The notes under the pieces are model-generated. The model searched no databases. It saw only the letters and a list, made by a program, of their open reading frames with translations, and was not told the origin of the DNA. The translations under genes and the position numbers were made by a program. A stretch of DNA of 64,000 nucleotides from assembly GCA_966211455.1 (NCBI GenBank), contig CBIHNI010000001.1, positions 310,001-374,000 on the forward strand, read 5' to 3'. Position 1 is the first letter of the stretch. Each line of letters begins with the position of its first letter. Positions 33,693 to 42,240 of the stretch are shown here, piece by piece. Source of the DNA: 21-14-0-10-47-8 sp966211455 (GTDB lineage Bacteria; Bdellovibrionota; Bdellovibrionia; Bdellovibrionales; Bdellovibrionaceae).

Positions 33693-33848
33693 TTATTTTT
33701 CGGTGCGTACATCTTGACCCTGATGACTGGCGCGAAAGTCCTCGCCATATTCAGCTGACTGGATAATTTTTGCGCGCAGGTTTTTGCCGCGGTCCTGGGT
33801 TACGGGTTTTTCACGGTTCTGAGTATTCTGAACTTTTTTTGAAGCCAT
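33693..33848 (-). CDS. Very small hydrophilic protein (51 residues)
   Basis: A 51-codon frame begins with ATG at the complement of 33846-33848 and reads MASKKVQNTQNREKPVTQDR, then a region with SAEYGEDFRASHQ, ending in TAA at 33693. AGGAGG lies 6 bases upstream. It is highly charged with no membrane segment. It is followed after 11 bases by another small gene with an equally strong ribosome site. The two strong sites in a row are the main evidence. Function unknown. Confidence 0.62.
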   Translation of the reverse strand: MASKKVQNTQNREKPVTQDRGKNLRAKIIQSAEYGEDFRASHQGQDVRTEK

Positions 33849-33925
33849 AGAAACCTCCTGATAGACCTTAGCGAAGCAACGCCTGTGCCATCAGAAGGAC
33901 TGACAAGAAACAGATCTATAAAGTT

Positions 33926-34198
33926 TTATTTCTTTCCAGCTTTGGTTGGGGCGACGACGGTTCCGTCAACCGGGTTGAAGTGGTGAGTGACCTTTTTGCC
34001 ATCCAATTCGCCGGTGATTTCGAAACATTTTTCAAGCGTCATGAACTTTTTAATTTTGTAACCCATGAGCTCGGCTTTCTTTTTCATCTCGTCGGACTTC
34101 ATCCATTTTTCCCGAGGTTCCGTCGTGCATTCAGGTGTTTGTGCATGCGCCAGTCCGGAAAGAAGCATCAGGCCGGTGAACAATAGAGCTGTTTTCAT
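33926..34198 (-). CDS. Small periplasmic PepSY-like protein
   Basis: A 90-residue exported protein with a signal peptide (about 1-19, ending AHA) and one PepSY_2-like domain. The family pattern is visible: EKWMKSDEMKKKAELMGYKIKKF, a cysteine (CFEITGELDGKKV) and a final HFNPVDGTVV. A second cysteine near the mature N-terminus could pair with it. Such domains often inhibit or modulate envelope enzymes. It starts 3 bases after the tadA stop, with GGAGTGAG in the tadA end, so it is in one operon with tadA. Confidence 0.75.
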   Translation of the reverse strand: MKTALLFTGLMLLSGLAHAQTPECTTEPREKWMKSDEMKKKAELMGYKIKKFMTLEKCFEITGELDGKKVTHHFNPVDGTVVAPTKAGKK

Positions 34199-34201
34199 CT
34201 C

Positions 34202-34660
34202 TCACTCCTTCTGTCGTCTCATCTTAAAAAAGTCTTTCAAAAGTTGCGAGCATTCTTGCTCCATGACGCCACCAATGATTTCAAAACGATGGTTCAGTCG
34301 CACGTCTGTCCCGATTTGATACAGGGACCGGAGCCCACCACCTTTTGGATCTGTGGCCCCGTAGACCACACGGCTGACCCGAGACTGGACCAAGGCTCCT
34401 GCGCACATCACGCAGGGTTCTAGCGTCACGTAAAGCGTGCAATCCAAAAGTCGCCACGCCTTCAGGGACTGAGAAGCCCTTTGCAAGGCAATGATCTCGG
34501 CATGACCCAGCGGGGTGTGCCATTCTTCCCGGCGATTGCTGGCGCAGGCGATCTCTTCGTCGCCGCGGACCAGGACGGCGCCAACCGGGACCTCGCCACG
34601 ACCGGCAGCCTTTTCGGCCAAGCGCAGGGCTTTTTTCATCCAAAACTCGTGAGATTTCAT
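34202..34660 (-). CDS. tadA: tRNA-specific adenosine deaminase
   Basis: Zinc enzyme converting adenosine 34 of tRNA-Arg(ACG) to inosine. The 152 residues contain both zinc motifs: HAEIIAL (ligand and catalytic Glu) and PCVMCAGAL (two cysteine ligands). The N-terminal helix (WMKKALRLAEKAAGRGEVPVGAVLV) is typical. The start codon follows GGAGACC. It is divergent from rpsU and is followed by the PepSY-like gene. Complete. Confidence 0.94.
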   Translation of the reverse strand: MKSHEFWMKKALRLAEKAAGRGEVPVGAVLVRGDEEIACASNRREEWHTPLGHAEIIALQRASQSLKAWRLLDCTLYVTLEPCVMCAGALVQSRVSRVVYGATDPKGGGLRSLYQIGTDVRLNHRFEIIGGVMEQECSQLLKDFFKMRRQKE

Positions 34661-34853
34661 GGTCTCCTTCGACGGGTTGCATAAAAAGCAGGCAGATTCG
34701 CCTATTCTAGAGTCTCCAACCTGTGAAATCCATTGGAAAAACGGGGGGTGCTCTGTTATACCAGCTCGATCTGAACAACTTTCCGGAATCTCTTAAATCT
34801 CGAATTTAAGACTCCCGTTCAGAAATCTATAAATGAAGGGCGGGTGAAATTCT

Positions 34854-35054
34854 ATGGCAATGGTTAAATTGAAAGAGGGCGAAAGCTTCGAATCAGCTTT
34901 CCGTCGTTTCAAAAAACAATGCGAAAAAGCCGGGATCCTTTCTGAAGTGAAAAAACGCGAACACTTCGAAAAACCAAGCGTCCGTCTGAAAAAGAAATCG
35001 ATTTCTGCACGTAAACGCGCGATGAAAAAGTCTCGTCGTAGCTTCGGCGACTAA
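34854..35054 (+). CDS. rpsU: 30S ribosomal protein S21
   Basis: A 66-residue basic protein of the small ribosomal subunit (AMVKLKEGESFESAFRRFKKQCEKAG, then a Lys/Arg-rich tail). It is first gene of the macromolecular synthesis cluster rpsU-yqeY-dnaG-rpoD. GGGCGGG lies near the ATG. A small inverted repeat (CTTAAAT and ATTTAAG, 34792-34810) lies about 45 bases upstream and may be regulatory. A strong terminator follows the stop, so rpsU can be expressed in excess of the downstream genes. Confidence 0.96.
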   Translation: MAMVKLKEGESFESAFRRFKKQCEKAGILSEVKKREHFEKPSVRLKKKSISARKRAMKKSRRSFGD

Positions 35055-35078
35055 TTTCGTTATTCAAAAACTTGAAAG

Positions 35079-35108
35079 AGGGAGATCGCCATGCGATTTC
35101 CCTTTTTT
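35079..35108 (+). terminator. Terminator after rpsU
   Basis: GGGAGATCGC pairs with GCGATTTCCC (one G-T pair) around a CAT loop, followed by TTTTTT. It lies between rpsU and yqeY and probably works as a partial terminator in the operon. Confidence 0.88.
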
Positions 35109-35182
35109 CGTTCTAGGATCGAAAACCGATACCTGGACTTTACGAATCCAAATTTGATCCCATCTTCTTTGAGGAGGAACTT

Positions 35183-35629
35183 ATGGAAATCCGAGAAAAA
35201 ATCATGAGTGATATGAAAACCGCAATGCGCGACAAAGACCAGGTTCGTCTTGAAGCGATTCGTTTCCTGCAAGCGGCAATCAAAAATCGTGAAATCGAAG
35301 TTCGCCCGAACGCCATCACTGGTGACGACGTGTTGGCCGTGATCAAAAAAATGGTCAAGCAACGCAAAGAATCCATCGAACAGTACCAAGTGGCGAACCG
35401 CCAGGACTTGGTCGATAAAGAAAACGCCGAATTGAAAGTGATCGAAGGTTATCTGCCAGCGCAGATGTCCAAAGAGCAAATCGAAGCGATCGTCGCACAG
35501 GTCATCACCGAAACGAAAGCTTCTTCGATCAAAGATATGGGCGCAGTCATGAAGGCTGTGATCGCAAAAACAGCCGGAGCCGCCGACAACAAGTTGGTGA
35601 GCGAAGCGATCAAGTCGAAATTGTCCTAA
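35183..35629 (+). CDS. YqeY/GatB-related protein
   Basis: A 148-residue YqeY-family protein resembling the C-terminal tail domain of GatB, which binds tRNA. It shows the family core SDMKTAMRDKDQVRLEAIRFLQAAIKNREIE, SIEQYQVANRQDLVDKENAEL and GYLPAQMS. GAGGAGG lies 6 bases before ATG. It sits between rpsU and dnaG, its usual place. Precise role unknown. Confidence 0.92.
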   Translation: MEIREKIMSDMKTAMRDKDQVRLEAIRFLQAAIKNREIEVRPNAITGDDVLAVIKKMVKQRKESIEQYQVANRQDLVDKENAELKVIEGYLPAQMSKEQIEAIVAQVITETKASSIKDMGAVMKAVIAKTAGAADNKLVSEAIKSKLS

Positions 35630-35652
35630 GTTTCTAACCAGGAGCGAAAGCT

Positions 35653-37581
35653 TTGAAGTTCACTCCCGAGTTCATCGAGAGGGTGAGTGAGGCGAATAAC
35701 ATCGTCGACATCATCTCTCAGCATACTCAGTTGAAGCCCGCAGGCGGTGGCCTGATGGGTCGCTGTCCTTTTCCGGATCATCCTGAAAAGACGCCGAGCT
35801 TTTCCGTTTCTGAATCGAAACAAGTTTACAACTGCTTTGGCTGTCACAAAAAGGGAAACATCTTCACCTTCTTGCAACAATACAACGGTATGTCCTTCCG
35901 TGAAGCGATCGAGTATCTGGCATCGCGTGCACAAATTCCGCTGCCGCAAATGAATCCCGAAGAAGCTTCGAAGCAAGACGTGGTCGCGCAGAAAAAGAAG
36001 CTTCTCACCCGCGTGAACAAGATGGCGGCTTCGTACTTTCATGAGACTTTTAAGAAGCTTCCGCATTCGCATCCGGTGCGCGAGTATGCGCGCAAACGCG
36101 GTCTCTCTGACCAGATCATTGACACTTTTCAGATCGGATATGCGACCGAAGAATGGGATGGTTTGGTCGCCAACCTGGAAAGCAAGAACGTTCCGATGCC
36201 GTTAGCGGAAGAAGCTCGCCTGGTGAAGGCCCGCACCGGTGGCAAAAACGGTTACTTTGACATTTTTCGCGACCGTTTGATCTTTCCGATCATTTCGATG
36301 ATGGGGGATGCCATTGCGTTTGGTGGGCGGATTATCGCCCAGGGCGAGCCCAAGTATTTGAACTCGCCAGAAACGTTGATTTTCCATAAGGGAAAAATTC
36401 TGTACGGCCTTTCCCAGACGGCGAAATACATTCGCAGCGAAGATCAGGCCATCGTGGTCGAAGGCTATATGGATCTGGTTTCGCTTTATCAGGCTGGGGT
36501 GACCAATGTGGTGGCCACCATGGGGACCGCGCTGACGGCGGATCACGGGCGCCTTTTAAATCGCATTACGAAGAATATTGTCGTGTTATTTGACGGAGAC
36601 AGTGCCGGTCGCGAGGCGGCCGAGCGCAGTTTGCCGATCCTATTGGCTTCGGACGTCTATCCAAAGGGATTGGTCTTACCTGACGACCAGGATCCCGACG
36701 ATTTTGTGAAAAACCATGGTGTCGAGGCTTTGCAAAAGCTGGTTTCTGAGGCACCGGATCTGTTTTCCATGATTTTGGGGATGTGGCTGCAAGGTTACCG
36801 GGGAGAGGCCTCCGAGAAAGTTCGCATCAGCACTTTGCTTCAACCGGTTTTCCAGGCCATTCAGGATCCTCGACTGAAACAGCTTTACCTCCGCGAGGCG
36901 GCGGGAAAGATGGCGGTCGACGAGAAATGGCTTCGTGAAGCCCTGGTTTCGCAGCGAAATGAGCGAAATGACTTTGGGCAGAAAAGCCCAAATGAGCCCT
37001 TCCAAAGGCGCCAATTTTCCTCGACACAGGCGGGAAACTCGCCGGGGATGCAAAACTCTCACCAGGCACCAAGTCCAGAGCTTGCAAAGCCATTAACCGA
37101 AGAAACTGGTGATCAGATCCAATTAAAAGGGGCTTCGCAGGCCGAGATCTTGTTGCTTGGGCTTGCATTGAAAAATCATGCCAACTTCGAGATTTTCGCT
37201 CAGGCACAATCTTTGGAAGAGATCTCCCACAAAGGCGTGCGTGAGGTGCTGACAAGAGCCGCAGAGGTTTCTAGACAAGCCCCTGAAAAGTTTGATAAAT
37301 TGACCAGTCTTCTCGCTACCTTTGTCGATCATCCAGAGTGGCTCATCATGGTGAGCAAAGCTGACGTGAAGTCGGCCAACGAGAGCAGCGATGATTCGAA
37401 ACTGATTTTGGACTGTGTTCGCAAGCTCAAGGAGCAGAACATCGTCGCGAAGAGAAAGCAGCTGACTCTCGAACTGAAAAGCAGCAACGGTTCCGACAAG
37501 CATGAAGAGCTGATGAAAGCTCTGATGGAACTGAAGAAAGAAGAACTGCAGCTGAAAGCGCTTGGACTGCCGACGACCTAG
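35653..37581 (+). CDS. dnaG: DNA primase
   Basis: Synthesises RNA primers at the replication fork. The 642 residues contain the CHC2 zinc domain (CPFPDHPEKTPSF ... CFGCHKKGN), the catalytic core with the TOPRIM aspartates/glutamate (VVEGYMDL, VLFDGDSAGREAA) and a less conserved C-terminal helicase-binding region after a Gln/Ser/Asn-rich linker at about 430-480. It starts with TTG; AGGAGCG precedes it by about 7 bases. It lies 23 bases after yqeY and 69 bases before rpoD. Confidence 0.96.
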   Translation: MKFTPEFIERVSEANNIVDIISQHTQLKPAGGGLMGRCPFPDHPEKTPSFSVSESKQVYNCFGCHKKGNIFTFLQQYNGMSFREAIEYLASRAQIPLPQMNPEEASKQDVVAQKKKLLTRVNKMAASYFHETFKKLPHSHPVREYARKRGLSDQIIDTFQIGYATEEWDGLVANLESKNVPMPLAEEARLVKARTGGKNGYFDIFRDRLIFPIISMMGDAIAFGGRIIAQGEPKYLNSPETLIFHKGKILYGLSQTAKYIRSEDQAIVVEGYMDLVSLYQAGVTNVVATMGTALTADHGRLLNRITKNIVVLFDGDSAGREAAERSLPILLASDVYPKGLVLPDDQDPDDFVKNHGVEALQKLVSEAPDLFSMILGMWLQGYRGEASEKVRISTLLQPVFQAIQDPRLKQLYLREAAGKMAVDEKWLREALVSQRNERNDFGQKSPNEPFQRRQFSSTQAGNSPGMQNSHQAPSPELAKPLTEETGDQIQLKGASQAEILLLGLALKNHANFEIFAQAQSLEEISHKGVREVLTRAAEVSRQAPEKFDKLTSLLATFVDHPEWLIMVSKADVKSANESSDDSKLILDCVRKLKEQNIVAKRKQLTLELKSSNGSDKHEELMKALMELKKEELQLKALGLPTT

Positions 37582-37650
37582 GGTTCGTCTAACCAGCCCG
37601 CCGCCAAATTGATTTTTGTTTTTAGGTTTTTTGAAAACAGAGGAACGTGG

Positions 37651-39471
37651 ATGAAATCAAATTCGAAAGAAGAAACAGGAAAAGAGCTTTCGTTGCCAGA
37701 ACAAGAAGCGCTGATCAAAGAAGAGATTCAGCGATTCTTGAAGCTTGCTAAAGAGAAGGGCTCCCTGACCATCGAAGAGATCAATGAACTCTTGCCGCCA
37801 GAAATTATCGCGGCCAGCGTTCTTGACTCTTTCATGCAGGCGCTGGAAATCAATGGCGTCGTGATCACTGATCTTTCCGAAGTGAAGGGCAGTGAAGAAG
37901 AAGGCAAAGAAGCTTTCTTGGCCGATCCGGACAAGGAAGATGAAGAAGTTGACGAAGACGAAAAAGCTGAAGGCGAAGACGTTAAGGGGAACGACCCTGT
38001 GCGTTTGTACCTTCGCAAGATGGGATCGGTTTCCCTGCTCACTCGCGAGGGTGAGGTTGAAATCGCCCGTCGTATCGAAAAAGGGGAGCGTGAGATCGTT
38101 CGTGCGATCTTGATGTCACCGATCGGTACAGTTGAAATCATCAATCTGGGTAAGCGCTTGGATGAGGGCCGAATCAAGGTCAAATCGATCTTCCGTGGTT
38201 TGGAAGATGAAGGCGTTCAGTACGACGAAAAGGAATACGTCGATAAGATTCACGGCTTGATCGCCAAGGTCACCGAGTATCAGAAGAATGCGGCGAAAAT
38301 GTTCGGCGCGCTTCGCAACGAGCAGATTCCTTTCGCGCAAAAAGAACAGGTGATGAAAGAGCTGACCGCGATCAACGAAAAGTTGATGGCGAATTTCGAA
38401 AGCATCAACTTCAACCGTAAGACGATCAATCGCATCGTCATCAAGTTCAAAAACTTGGTGAACCGTATGGCGACTTTGCGCAAGCGTATCAAAGACGGGA
38501 CCGAGCGCACATTCTCGAAAGACGTCGCTTTGATGGTCGAGCGCTTGAAACTGATCGAGAGCAACGAAAAAGAGCTCATGAAAATGACTCGCGATACGGG
38601 GCTTAACTACAATAAATTTAAATCATACGTCGTTGCGGCCGAAGATGCTCAAGAGCGTCTGGTGCGTCTGCAAAACGAAACCGAGATGAACTACACCTGG
38701 ATCAAGGACACTTACACCGCGATCTGGAAAGGTGAGCGCGAAGCCGACGCCGCAAAGGCGGAATTGGTCGAAGCGAACTTGCGTCTGGTGGTTTCGATCG
38801 CCAAGAAGTACACGAACCGTGGTCTTCAGTTCTTGGATCTGATCCAAGAAGGAAACATCGGTTTGATGAAAGCCGTCGACAAATTCGAATACCGTCGTGG
38901 TTACAAGTTCTCGACTTATGCCACCTGGTGGATTCGTCAGGCGATCACACGTGCGATTGCCGATCAGGCGCGCACAATCCGTATCCCAGTTCACATGATC
39001 GAAACGATCAACAAGCTGGTGCGTACGTCTCGCTATCTAGTTCAAGAGCTGGGCCGCGAGCCAATTCCTGAAGAGATTGCCGAGAAGATGGACATGCCGG
39101 TCGACAAGGTCCGCAAGGTCCTTAAAATCGCGAAAGAACCAATCTCTTTGGAAACTCCAGTCGGTGAAGAAGAAGATTCGCACCTTGGGGACTTTATCGA
39201 AGACAAAAAGGTCATCAATCCTTCAGAAGCGATTGTGAACCTGAACTTGGCGGAACAAACTCGCCGAGTGCTGTCGACGCTGACTCCGCGTGAAGAAAAA
39301 GTTCTGCGCATGCGTTTCGGTATCGGTGAAGAATCGGATCACACTTTGGAAGAAGTGGGTCAGGACTTCAACGTGACTCGTGAACGCATCCGTCAGATCG
39401 AAGCCAAGGCTCTTCGCAAGCTGCGCCATCCAAGCCGCAGCAACAAGCTGAAGACCTTCATGGATTCATAA
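37651..39471 (+). CDS. rpoD: Primary sigma factor RpoD
   Basis: Housekeeping sigma-70. The 606 residues have region 1.1 (LSLPEQEALIKEEIQRFLKLAKEKG), an acidic spacer at about 80-110, region 1.2 (DPVRLYLRKMGSVSLLTREGEVEIARRIEKGE), a non-conserved region, region 2 (RLVVSIAKKYTNRGLQFLDLIQEGNIGLMKAVDKFEYRRGYKFSTYATWWIRQAI), region 3 and region 4 (LEEVGQDFNVTRERIRQIEAKALRKLRHP). I use ATG 37651, preceded by AGAGGA; the longer frame to 37609 has no site. A terminator follows 32 bases after the stop. Confidence 0.97.
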   Translation: MKSNSKEETGKELSLPEQEALIKEEIQRFLKLAKEKGSLTIEEINELLPPEIIAASVLDSFMQALEINGVVITDLSEVKGSEEEGKEAFLADPDKEDEEVDEDEKAEGEDVKGNDPVRLYLRKMGSVSLLTREGEVEIARRIEKGEREIVRAILMSPIGTVEIINLGKRLDEGRIKVKSIFRGLEDEGVQYDEKEYVDKIHGLIAKVTEYQKNAAKMFGALRNEQIPFAQKEQVMKELTAINEKLMANFESINFNRKTINRIVIKFKNLVNRMATLRKRIKDGTERTFSKDVALMVERLKLIESNEKELMKMTRDTGLNYNKFKSYVVAAEDAQERLVRLQNETEMNYTWIKDTYTAIWKGEREADAAKAELVEANLRLVVSIAKKYTNRGLQFLDLIQEGNIGLMKAVDKFEYRRGYKFSTYATWWIRQAITRAIADQARTIRIPVHMIETINKLVRTSRYLVQELGREPIPEEIAEKMDMPVDKVRKVLKIAKEPISLETPVGEEEDSHLGDFIEDKKVINPSEAIVNLNLAEQTRRVLSTLTPREEKVLRMRFGIGEESDHTLEEVGQDFNVTRERIRQIEAKALRKLRHPSRSNKLKTFMDS

Positions 39472-39475
39472 CGAG

Positions 39476-39490
39476 AGGTACCTGTTACCT
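39476..39490. repeat. Half-element related to the GGTACGCCGTACC hairpin
   Basis: AGGTACCTGTTACCTTTTGG resembles the left arm of the hairpins at 21441 and 23156 (AGGTACGCCGTACCTTTGG) but lacks the inverted second arm. It sits between rpoD and its terminator. Probably a degenerate or partial copy. Confidence 0.4.
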
Positions 39491-39503
39491 TTTGGGAATG
39501 CGG

Positions 39504-39535
39504 AAAAGGAGCTCGAGAGGGCTCCTTTTTTTATT
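39504..39535 (+). terminator. Terminator after rpoD
   Basis: AAAAGGAGC and GCTCCTTTT pair around a CGAGAGG-type loop, followed by a long T run. It ends the rpsU-rpoD cluster. Confidence 0.88.
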
Positions 39536-39644
39536 TTCTGCGGGACCTTCGTTGTCATCGTCCAATCTTTAGACGGCCTGGATGTGCTTATGGACGTGTT
39601 ATCCGTCCTTAAGCAGGTGCTTTCCTTGCAGTTGTTGGGTCATG

Positions 39645-40988
39645 ATGTCTCTTCAATCAGCCTTCACATTTGTGATGTTTCTTTTCCTGACCGTTGTGGG
39701 TTGGGCACAGCCTGTTTTGAGTCCACAGATGGAAGAAATCCGGTATCACGAGATCAATAACAATCCATACAATTTTCTAAGCAGTATGAAGCGGACGAAC
39801 GAGGCGACACTGCTGGAACATTTCAATATTCCAAGACAGATGCTTATTGAAAGCTTGTCTGCGGATGTGCCGGAAGAACTTTTGAAGTCGATGGTTTTTA
39901 CTGAAAATGGAATCGAATACGTGCGATGGGTCATTCATCCTGACGATCAAAGCACGGTCAAAGATATCGAGCGTTGGCTTCAGCGAAATAATGTTTCAAC
40001 TGAAAGACATCGATACTTTACCGCATATAAAACGGCATCCCGAAGTTATTTTGTGATCGATCCTGAAAGCGGAGAAGAGTTCTCACTGAAAACTTCGACG
40101 GATCATATTGGAGATCAATACGTCTCAAAGAAGACCCAGAGCTGGACAGATGCTTTGTTTGTTCGCCAAATTGCAGATTATCTGCGGGACTTACTGCAAA
40201 GAAGTGGTGGTTTCAGAAAAGTCATTGTGCTTGACGAGCCCATCGCTTTCGGAATTCCGAGTTTGTATCTGAATGCTAGTTCGAACCGGGGAATGCTGAT
40301 CCGGTCTTACAAAGCTTTGAAAAAGGGGAACCATTATCTACCACTGTTTTCGATTTTCGATACGCAATTGGGAGCAGAGATCGCTCGAAGAAATGGATCC
40401 AACAATCCGGCCGAGTTTTGGGATCTGCATGTGAACCAGGCCCTGGGTCGTGCTTCAGCCGAGTTTTTTGCCAAGACGGGTTTGGTTGCCGAGAATCCGC
40501 ATTCACAAAATTATCTTGTCGAATTTGATGAGTATTGGAGACCCACGGGCCGGATTGTCTTTAAAGATTTAGGAGACTTCTATGTCATCAAAGAATTTTT
40601 CAAAAGGGTCGGGGATAAATTTGAAATTTTGAAGACTCGAATGAAAGATCAAATTAAGTCAGGTCTAAAAGTGCAGATGGGCGTCGTGATCATGGGAGGC
40701 CTTTCGTTTCCAGACTGGTTGAACTCGCGAGATAAAGATAAGACCAACCCAACCAATTATAGTGGCTGGGGGCGATCTTTCTTCACCGCCTTTGGAAAAG
40801 AGCTTCAGGAAATTTTGGGTGTGAGTTTAACCTCGACGAGAAAAGATCCAATCAGTCGCAACAGGGCTTTTGTGACCGGCTATCAATTGGATGATGAGGC
40901 GGGTGAGAAACTTTTATCTCAGGCAGCGCGCTTGCATCTAAGTGGTGCGGCCTTGATATGCCGCAAGGCTCATTCGGGCCGGCACTAA
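39645..40988 (+). CDS. Exported protein with IucA/IucC-like motif
   Basis: A 447-residue exported protein (signal peptide about 1-22, ending GWA). No firm family. The stretch AENPHSQNYLVEFDEYWRPTGRIVFKDLGD (about 288-317) strongly recalls the ATP/metal loop of siderophore synthetases (E-x-H-x-Q-N ... RDLG), and an upstream GIPSLYLNASSNRGMLIRSYK could be a nucleotide-contact strand. Those enzymes are cytoplasmic and larger, so an exported relative would be odd. ATG 39645 (or 39642) gives the signal peptide; the earlier frame start does not. The last 4 bases overlap the convergent peptidase gene. Confidence 0.55.
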   Translation: MSLQSAFTFVMFLFLTVVGWAQPVLSPQMEEIRYHEINNNPYNFLSSMKRTNEATLLEHFNIPRQMLIESLSADVPEELLKSMVFTENGIEYVRWVIHPDDQSTVKDIERWLQRNNVSTERHRYFTAYKTASRSYFVIDPESGEEFSLKTSTDHIGDQYVSKKTQSWTDALFVRQIADYLRDLLQRSGGFRKVIVLDEPIAFGIPSLYLNASSNRGMLIRSYKALKKGNHYLPLFSIFDTQLGAEIARRNGSNNPAEFWDLHVNQALGRASAEFFAKTGLVAENPHSQNYLVEFDEYWRPTGRIVFKDLGDFYVIKEFFKRVGDKFEILKTRMKDQIKSGLKVQMGVVIMGGLSFPDWLNSRDKDKTNPTNYSGWGRSFFTAFGKELQEILGVSLTSTRKDPISRNRAFVTGYQLDDEAGEKLLSQAARLHLSGAALICRKAHSGRH

Positions 40989-42127
40989 ATCCGCGCGAAA
41001 ATTCGTCTCAGTGTGCCTTCGGCCGCTTCCAGCACGGCTTCTCTCCATGAATCGCTGTTTGGGTAGGAGCGTTCGAAGTTTCGATCCCGCACAAGTTTCT
41101 TAAGTTCTTCGCTCGCGTATCCGTAGATATGGCCCTGGTGTTCCGTCATGAATGAATTCCAGTCCTGCACTTGCTGTTCGAGAGTGTGGCCCAGGGTTCC
41201 GAATTCCAAAGTCAGCGCGCAGACCCGCTGTCCCGCTAGCGCCAGATCGCCGAACATGATGTTTGTTGAGCCATCGACCTCGTAAAAGCCTTCGGCTTCT
41301 GGCGGGGTCAGGACGTAGAATTCTTTATCCTCTTCGGTATGCAGAATTTGTTTTAGCAGCTCGGGGTTCAGGGTTTGGCCGTAGCCATCGGTCAGCAGAT
41401 GCAGTCTTCCGCGATCGCCAAGACCTGTGTGTATATCCAGGCCAATGACATTTTCGTACTTGGGCATCAGGCGTCCGACCAGATCGATCAAAGCTTTGGT
41501 TTGCGGTTCTGTTTGTTTACCGCCGTATTCAAGGAATTCTGGTTTTTCGAATTGGCCGGGGGCGATGGATTTGGTCAATTGGTCGACCGAGATATCATCG
41601 TTGAAGAAAATCTTGTCCGCGACCTTTTTCATCATGTGGATCAATTTTGAATTTGAATCTGTCACAGGTCCGGCCGTGTGGAAAAGATCGTGCATTTCGC
41701 TCGAGGCCTGATTTTTCTTTTTGAAAATCTCGCCGGTCACTGAAAAATTGCGATTCAGATTTACATGATTTTCAGTGCAGCGCTGGTGATACTTGAATCC
41801 ATACGGATTCATTGCGTGAACCACCAGTACGCCGGTATGTCGGCGGTCAATCCCAGGCAAAATTTCTTGCATGAAAAGATGAAGCACGGCCGAAGCGGTG
41901 TAAGTTTCGGATCCATGAATTCCGGAAATCAGCACGACCAAGTTTTTTGGATCTTTGGTTTGTGGCAGCCACGCATAATCCACGGTCAAATCCGGATCGA
42001 TCCTGGACGGAATCACCCAGCGCCCCAGCGAACAATCAGCTCCAAGAGCTTTTGCATCTGCTAAGAAACGAGACCGAGATTCGATGTAATTTTTAGGAAA
42101 GTATTCGGCGGCATGATTCTTATGCAT
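40985..42127 (-). CDS. DUF2817 (M14-like) carboxypeptidase
   Basis: A 380-residue predicted zinc carboxypeptidase-like protein of the DUF2817 family. Zinc ligands can be placed in SGIHGSE (His, Glu) and in GLDIHTGLG (His), with the substrate-binding CTENHVNLNRNF and a catalytic-region TLEFGT near the C-terminus. No signal peptide, so it is cytoplasmic. It probably trims peptides, perhaps from murein or prey protein (inference). Leftward and convergent with the preceding gene by a 4-base overlap; the divergent DUF4423 regulator begins 113 bases upstream. Confidence 0.82.
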   Translation of the reverse strand: MHKNHAAEYFPKNYIESRSRFLADAKALGADCSLGRWVIPSRIDPDLTVDYAWLPQTKDPKNLVVLISGIHGSETYTASAVLHLFMQEILPGIDRRHTGVLVVHAMNPYGFKYHQRCTENHVNLNRNFSVTGEIFKKKNQASSEMHDLFHTAGPVTDSNSKLIHMMKKVADKIFFNDDISVDQLTKSIAPGQFEKPEFLEYGGKQTEPQTKALIDLVGRLMPKYENVIGLDIHTGLGDRGRLHLLTDGYGQTLNPELLKQILHTEEDKEFYVLTPPEAEGFYEVDGSTNIMFGDLALAGQRVCALTLEFGTLGHTLEQQVQDWNSFMTEHQGHIYGYASEELKKLVRDRNFERSYPNSDSWREAVLEAAEGTLRRIFARI

Positions 42128-42240
42128 GCAATCAGTTTAGGTGATGTCGCCAAGTATGCAAATTCCCCAGAGACTTTTGGGACTTCATTAACGCTGCTGG
42201 GCATGCCAGCTCCTGTTTCGTGGTCTAGCGTTTAAGAGCC

